Below the pieces are notes generated by a model. It made no database searches, was not told the DNA's origin, and saw nothing but the letters and a program-made list of their open reading frames with translations. The position numbers were made by a program, and so were the translations under genes. DNA of 64,000 nucleotides from Indiicoccus explosivorum (GTDB lineage Bacteria; Bacillota; Bacilli; Bacillales_A; Planococcaceae): NCBI RefSeq assembly GCF_002167005.1, contig NZ_NHTN01000023.1:88046-152045 (forward strand). Reading direction: 5' to 3'. Position 1 is the first letter of the stretch; each line of letters begins with the position of its first letter. Shown here piece by piece: positions 60,235 to 64,000 of this stretch.

Positions 60235-60987
60235 ATGGAAGCCGTGTTTCTGCTGCTTGTGATGGCTGGCGGTCTGACGGCGGTGGTGTTCGGTATATTA
60301 TGGGCCGTTTCGCTGTTCGTGTACATGAACCAGCAGCCGGCGGTGTTCGCGCGGACGGCGGGCCTCGGCGTGGCGACGATCGTAGCGGGAACGGTCGGGC
60401 TCAGCATTGCGAACGGACATGAACTGGAAGCCCTCGAATCAGAATATGAGGCGCAGATCGGAGTGCTGGAAGACGAGTTGTTCACACTTCAGCTGAAGGC
60501 GGCGGAACTGCAGGCGGAAAATGAAGAACTGGAGACGGCGGCAGCCGAGCGGGAACGGCTGGAGGGACAGTTGGAGATCGCCAATGTGAAGGCGGAAGCG
60601 GCGGAAGAAGAGAACCGGAAATTGAAAGGCGAAATCGCACAGCTTGAGGGGGAAGCTGAAGAAGCGGCGCGGATCGCTGCAAAAGCGGAAGAGGAAGCGG
60701 CGGCCGCGATAGCCGGCAAAGAAGCGCTCGAATCGGAGCTGGCGGCCATGGAGATTGCGCTGTCGGAAGCGCAAGCCGCCGGAAGCGCTGAAGAACCGGC
60801 GTACGCGGTGACAGAAGTGGCGGATGAAACAGCGGCGGCATTGGCAGGCGGCGAACCGGTTCCTGTATTCGAGGACTTCGGGAATTGTACGGAGCTGAAA
60901 ACTGTCTACTCTGGCGGTGTGGGACAGGACCATCCTGCGTATCAGCCCGCCATGGACCGGGACAAAGACGGCTGGGCGTGCGAGTGA
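60235..60987 (+). CDS. membrane-anchored coiled-coil protein with C-terminal Excalibur domain
   Basis: ATG after AGGGAGGTGCGGCG. 250 residues. Two N-terminal helices (6-30, 41-61), a long coiled coil (63-190, many Glu/Ala heptads), and a C-terminal Excalibur domain: CTELKTVYSGGVGQDHPAY...DRDKDGWACE with the calcium-type DxDxDG loop and two Cys. The domain is found in Gram-positive surface proteins and nucleases; here it is likely outside the membrane. Function unknown. Confidence 0.88.
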   Translation: MEAVFLLLVMAGGLTAVVFGILWAVSLFVYMNQQPAVFARTAGLGVATIVAGTVGLSIANGHELEALESEYEAQIGVLEDELFTLQLKAAELQAENEELETAAAERERLEGQLEIANVKAEAAEEENRKLKGEIAQLEGEAEEAARIAAKAEEEAAAAIAGKEALESELAAMEIALSEAQAAGSAEEPAYAVTEVADETAAALAGGEPVPVFEDFGNCTELKTVYSGGVGQDHPAYQPAMDRDKDGWACE

Positions 60988-61026
60988 GGTTTGGTTGGGT
61001 AGAGTGTGGATAGGGTGCGAGGATAG

Positions 61027-61087
61027 GGTGCCTGGCACCAGATTTCAAAGTTGTTTATGCAATTGTGAAAATTGGTGCCAGGCACCA
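61027..61087. repeat. palindromic repeat family A, long form
   Basis: GGTGCCTGGCACCAGATTTC, AAAGTTGTTTATGCAATTGT, GAAAATTGGTGCCAGGCACC. Lies just before the toxin gene. Confidence 0.9.
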
Positions 61088-61131
61088 AAGGAAAATGTCG
61101 AAAAGAAGAGAAGGTTGATAGGGCAGTGGAG

Positions 61132-61878
61132 ATGCTTTTTATTGCGGGTGCATGGTTGTGTTTTGTGCTGGTCGGCATTTTTGTCGTCGCTGCCGGACGC
61201 GGGAAGGTGAAGCCTGAGCGGGTATCGCTGATCCGGAAAATTTGGTATGGGATCCTGCTGCTCGGGTTTCTTTTGTACATAACGGCACATCCGTCGAGTC
61301 TGTTCGAGCAGTGGGAAAATTATTTGATTGTCCTCCTTATTTTTGCCGTGGCGGATTCGTTCAGTTTTCTCGGACTTTATTTGAAAAGCGCGGCAGGGTA
61401 TGAGCTGAACCAGGTGACGGACGTGATTTCGGAGCTGTCGGAGTCGAAGGCGGCGGATGTGCGGAGTCTCAAGCATGTGCGCCAAGTGATGGCGAGCGAC
61501 GCGGTGGTCGGGTATTTTGCGGATGAAGCGGCGTATTTGGAGGGCCTGAAGCGGATGCTCGGGCTATATGCGGAATTAGAGGGGATTTCGATCGGGTTTT
61601 ATTCGGCAGATGATCCGGAATATGCGACGCACTTCGATGGCAAGGACCGGCCGGTGATTGAAGCGAGTGTGAAGGCGAAGAAGACGTTTTACCGGGATGA
61701 CAGCCAGCTGGCGCTGTTCCCCATCGAGTTTGAGGGGGATCCGTATGTTTTGGAACTGGCTTCGCCGGGCACCGGCATCACGGAGGTTCACGTGCTGGGC
61801 GTGGATATTCTGATCCAGGCGTTTTTGTTGGCGACGGTATACGAAGAAGGGGGCGATCCGGATGGCGCAGGAATTTGA
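61132..61878 (+). CDS. spoIISA: SpoIISA-type membrane toxin
   Basis: 248 residues from ATG 61132 (GTG 61126 possible; GAGAAGG upstream). Three N-terminal helices, including IRKIWYGILLLGFLLYITAHPSSLFEQWENYLIVLLIFAVADSFSFLGLYLK, which aligns with SpoIISA (SAIRKTWYLLF...PTSLFTHWERYLIV). The cytosolic domain has the GAF-like fold, with YFADEAAYLEGLKRMLGLYAEL. SpoIISA toxins damage the membrane and block sporulation unless bound by SpoIISB, encoded next with a 17-base overlap. Confidence 0.9.
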   Translation: MLFIAGAWLCFVLVGIFVVAAGRGKVKPERVSLIRKIWYGILLLGFLLYITAHPSSLFEQWENYLIVLLIFAVADSFSFLGLYLKSAAGYELNQVTDVISELSESKAADVRSLKHVRQVMASDAVVGYFADEAAYLEGLKRMLGLYAELEGISIGFYSADDPEYATHFDGKDRPVIEASVKAKKTFYRDDSQLALFPIEFEGDPYVLELASPGTGITEVHVLGVDILIQAFLLATVYEEGGDPDGAGI

Positions 61879-62038
61879 GAGTCGGAAAGAGCGGTACGAG
61901 GCGGTGATCCGGCGGAAGCGGGCACGGATTGTCTCGGCGGAGATTGGCTTGAGTCCGGATACCGAGCGGCTGCTGTCGCTGAAACGGGAAGTGCTGGAGA
62001 AAGTGAGCCGCCGGCGGATTGTGCTGCGGCGGGAGTGA
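61862..62038 (+). CDS. spoIISB: SpoIISB-type antitoxin, 58 aa
   Basis: ATG 61862, inside the end of the toxin gene; ribosome site GGGGGCGAT only fair, so coupling is likely. Basic helical protein: VSAEIGLSPDTERLLSLKREVLEKV, comparable to the VSPHTARIFKENERLIDEYK stretch of B. subtilis SpoIISB. Size and position match. Unstructured until bound to the toxin dimer in the known system. Confidence 0.8.
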   Translation: MAQEFESRKERYEAVIRRKRARIVSAEIGLSPDTERLLSLKREVLEKVSRRRIVLRRE

Positions 62039-62084
62039 GTGCCGGGGTGCGGCTGGGATGAGGTGTCTAGGTATGGTGTCACTG

Positions 62085-62207
62085 GGTTGGTGCCAGGGTT
62101 GGTGCCAGGCACCGATTATCTCTTTTTTGTATACAATTATGAAAACGGGTGCCTGGCACCAATATTCTCATCTCCGAACAATATTCTGAAAACAGGTGCC
62201 AGGCACG
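62085..62207. repeat. cluster of family A repeats
   Basis: Two half copies (near 62088 and 62101-62113) and a whole copy at 62147-62207 with GGTGCCTGGCACCAATATTC and ATTCTGAAAACAGGTGCC at its ends. With the copy at 61027 it brackets the toxin-antitoxin genes. Confidence 0.8.
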
Positions 62208-62303
62208 CAAAAAACTTGCACAAAACCGCACGCGAAGGTGAATCTTTCCCGCTGTTCATCCGTATGGTAAGGGAGAGGCTGGTGGATGAAGGAGGGGATG
62301 GCC

Positions 62304-62477
62304 ATGAAGCACAGCAAGAAGCAGCGGACACCGAATGCCGGGATGGGCCTGGCAATCGGCGGCGCCCTCGGTGTGGGGATCGGAGCGGCGCTGGAGAATC
62401 TTCCTGTCGGCATTCTGTTCGGAATCGCCATCGGCTTGGCGTTTGACGCATACCGCAAAGGCGGAGAGGATGAGTAG
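62304..62477 (+). CDS. small glycine-rich membrane protein, 57 aa
   Basis: ATG 62304 after GGAGGGGATG. Basic N-terminus and one or two short helices with a glycine-zipper pattern (GMGLAIGGALGVGIGAALENLPVGILFGIAIGLAF). Charged end KGGEDE. Function unknown. Confidence 0.6.
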   Translation: MKHSKKQRTPNAGMGLAIGGALGVGIGAALENLPVGILFGIAIGLAFDAYRKGGEDE

Positions 62478-62493
62478 AGCAGGAGGCGGAACC

Positions 62494-62940
62494 ATGAAGA
62501 GATTTTTGCTGCCTGTCACGGCGGCTGCGGCGCTGCTGCTGAGCGGCTGCGGACTGCTGGAAGGCGTGAATGATACGCTGAATTATGTGAATGAAGCGAC
62601 GGCGTATGCGAATGATGCGCAGGATTTTGCGAATGAGGTGCCGGATCTTGCCCGTCAGGCGATCACGGATCCGGAGGCGGCCGCCGATCTGGAGACGCGC
62701 CTGGAGGAGATGAAGCAGCAGATCGAGGCGTTCAATGCGCTTGAGGAACCGGCTGTCGGCGGGGAGCTCCACCGGCAGGTTGTCGGCCTCAATAACCGCG
62801 CCCTTGAAGGGATCGACCTGTATTTGACGAATATCGAGAACGGCACGCTCGACCCGGCGGTCATCGAAGATACGGAAATTTTCCAGACCATCGGGGAAGT
62901 CTCCGATATCATCAATCAGATTGAGCAGCTGAGTCAATAA
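62494..62940 (+). CDS. DUF6376-like lipoprotein, 148 aa
   Basis: ATG 62494 after GGAGGCGG. Lipobox LSGC at about 17-20, then a helical body: GVNDTLNYVNEATAYANDAQDFANEVPDLARQAITD, matching small Bacillus lipoproteins of this family. Anchored outside the membrane. Function unknown. Follows the glycine-rich gene by 16 bases and may share its transcript. Confidence 0.82.
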   Translation: MKRFLLPVTAAAALLLSGCGLLEGVNDTLNYVNEATAYANDAQDFANEVPDLARQAITDPEAAADLETRLEEMKQQIEAFNALEEPAVGGELHRQVVGLNNRALEGIDLYLTNIENGTLDPAVIEDTEIFQTIGEVSDIINQIEQLSQ

Positions 62941-62952
62941 AGTACGAAAACC

Positions 62953-62990
62953 ACGGGAAGTGTGATCGGCAGATCACGCTTCCCGCTTTC
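62953..62990 (+). terminator. hairpin after the lipoprotein gene
   Basis: CGGGAAG, TGTGATC, GGCA, GATCACG, CTTCCCG; only CTTTCC follows, so termination may be weak. Confidence 0.65.
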
Positions 62991-63112
62991 CGTTGCGCGG
63001 GCAGATCACGGGGTTTATTGCCATCGGCCTGGGGGACGGAAGTGTTCGAGGTTTACCCGCCCGCTGAAAGGTTATGGTAAGAAAAACAGGGTTCACGGAA
63101 AGAGGTTTGCCG

Positions 63113-64000
63113 ATGATACTCACCCAGTTGCTGCTGATTCTGCTGTTTATCGCGCTGCTGCTGATTGTGACCGCCATCATCGTCGGTGTGGCGGCGGCCC
63201 GGGAACGGACGGGACCGCCTGTTCCGACCGAGTTCGACGCGGCCGTCAAAGGGCTGATCGCTATCCTGATCGTGACGGCCGTGCTCGGCATCGTGGCGCC
63301 GTTCGTGATTTTGTGGAACGGCATGAGCGGTCTCGTCCTGGTCGTCGTCATCGCCATGGCGCTCGCCGCGTCGTTCACGGTCGGCGTCGCGGGCGTCGCG
63401 CTCATCCTGCTGTCCGCTTTTCGGAATAAACGCCAGGAAGAGGCGGCGGAGCAGTGGGGGCGGGATGAAAACCGCCGGCTGCTGAAAAAGCTGAAACTGA
63501 ACACCTTGCACCGGAAGCTGAACAACTACTATTTGGATAACAGCCTGTTCGGGCTGCCGGCGGATAAAAGCGCGGATCCGGGATTCATTTACGACTACTG
63601 CCGGTCGTTTTTGACGTTTTTTGAATCCATGTCCGCCGAGCTGGAAGCGACCGACATCCGGCTTCTCGAGCGGTTCCAGCGGGAATTCGCCCAGGAATTC
63701 GAGGTGTGCACCTACCTCATGCGCTATGAGCGGGTGAAACTCGACCGATTCTATGCTTCAGTCATGGAATATTATCCGATTTTCCGCGACCCGCTTGCCG
63801 AGCGGGTGCTGCAGCCGGAAGGGGCCGGGACAGAGCGAGCGGAAGAGCTTGGAGAACATGGCGGGTTCGGAGAAAGTGCGGAAGAAAAGGAAGAACACCA
63901 AACCTACAGCTCCCTGCAAGTATTGTGGGTGCTGGAAGCCCATCTGTCCGAGAAAATGCCGGTATTCATGGACGAAGTGCAGAGAGTGATAAAAGAATTG
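63113..64000 (+). CDS. membrane protein of unknown function, 3' end beyond the window
   Basis: ATG 63113 after AAAGAGG. 296 codons are open to the last base. Three hydrophobic helices at 2-24, 41-66 and 71-100, then a cytosolic helical domain with LKLNTLHRKLNNYYLDNSLFGLPADK and FIYDYCRSFLTFFESMSAELEA, and an acidic stretch near 245-265. No catalytic motif recognised. Confidence 0.7.
   Translation, partial: MILTQLLLILLFIALLLIVTAIIVGVAAARERTGPPVPTEFDAAVKGLIAILIVTAVLGIVAPFVILWNGMSGLVLVVVIAMALAASFTVGVAGVALILLSAFRNKRQEEAAEQWGRDENRRLLKKLKLNTLHRKLNNYYLDNSLFGLPADKSADPGFIYDYCRSFLTFFESMSAELEATDIRLLERFQREFAQEFEVCTYLMRYERVKLDRFYASVMEYYPIFRDPLAERVLQPEGAGTERAEELGEHGGFGESAEEKEEHQTYSSLQVLWVLEAHLSEKMPVFMDEVQRVIKEL

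Overview
This 64 kb window looks like chromosomal DNA from a GC-rich member of the Bacillales. Planococcaceae (Planococcus, Bhargavaea or Sporosarcina-like) is my best inference. The reasons are strong AGGAGG-type ribosome binding sites, many GTG and TTG starts, families typical of Bacilli (SpoIISA/SpoIISB, PgcA, a YpzJ-like zinc ribbon, DUF6376 lipoprotein, SLH surface proteins), CcpA cre-like boxes and a Gram-positive Tad pilus locus. I saw no rRNA, tRNA, CRISPR array, insertion sequence or phage module.

Layout. 0-2 kb: a zinc-ribbon protein, a winged-helix protein and a dead 5' fragment of ilvD behind an intact promoter. 2-9.7 kb: a catabolic cluster with an FAD-linked 2-hydroxyacid dehydrogenase, a complete DctPQM TRAP transporter, a tartrate/D-malate dehydrogenase-type enzyme, an SDR and an aldehyde dehydrogenase. 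9.7-15.8 kb: a cyclic-di-GMP-I riboswitch in front of an SLH protein, a frameshifted FapA-domain gene flanked by two copies of a hairpin repeat, a DUF2200 gene, a LysM gene broken by a stop codon, and a PepSY protein. 15.9-17.7 kb: two divergent SDRs. 18.1-29.0 kb: a LuxR-type regulator (frameshifted) followed by a Tad/Flp pilus locus (flp, tadV, tadE, tadG-like, cpaB with an SH3 tail, tadZ, tadA, tadB, tadC). 29.3-33.5 kb: an SLH protein and a large SLH-anchored subtilisin-like protease. 33.8-37.4 kb: an ECF sigma factor, its ZAS anti-sigma factor and an ABC exporter. 38.7-41.3 kb: a sodium/solute symporter with a small partner under a promoter overlapped by a cre box. 41.5-42.1 kb: a FrnE/DsbA-type oxidoreductase whose first active-site cysteine codon is TGA. 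42.3-45.1 kb: DUF2892, CBS-pair, FabG-like and two MaoC-like genes. 45.3-52.1 kb: an asparagine-synthetase-like protein, an SLH/SH3/NlpC-P60 hydrolase, an amidase, a 2-keto-4-pentenoate hydratase-type protein and unknowns. 52.2-58.7 kb: envelope glycosylation genes (GT2, DUF2304, SMR-like; divergent GT39), pgcA, yhdT-panF. 58.8-64 kb: small proteins, a 21-bp tandem repeat, a spoIISA-spoIISB toxin-antitoxin pair, a lipoprotein and a membrane protein that runs off the window.

Themes. Much of the window concerns the cell surface: Tad pili, three SLH proteins besides the protease, LysM/NlpC wall proteins, glycosyl transfer, and a c-di-GMP riboswitch tying one SLH protein to the motile/sessile signal. 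Non-coding space is colonised by at least two families of palindromic repeats, one larger structured repeat inside the tad operon and one minisatellite. Five genes carry an in-frame stop or frameshift. Four look like ordinary decay or sequence error. The fifth, TGA exactly at the catalytic cysteine of a CxxC protein with a hairpin downstream, is a candidate selenocysteine codon and is the observation most worth testing.
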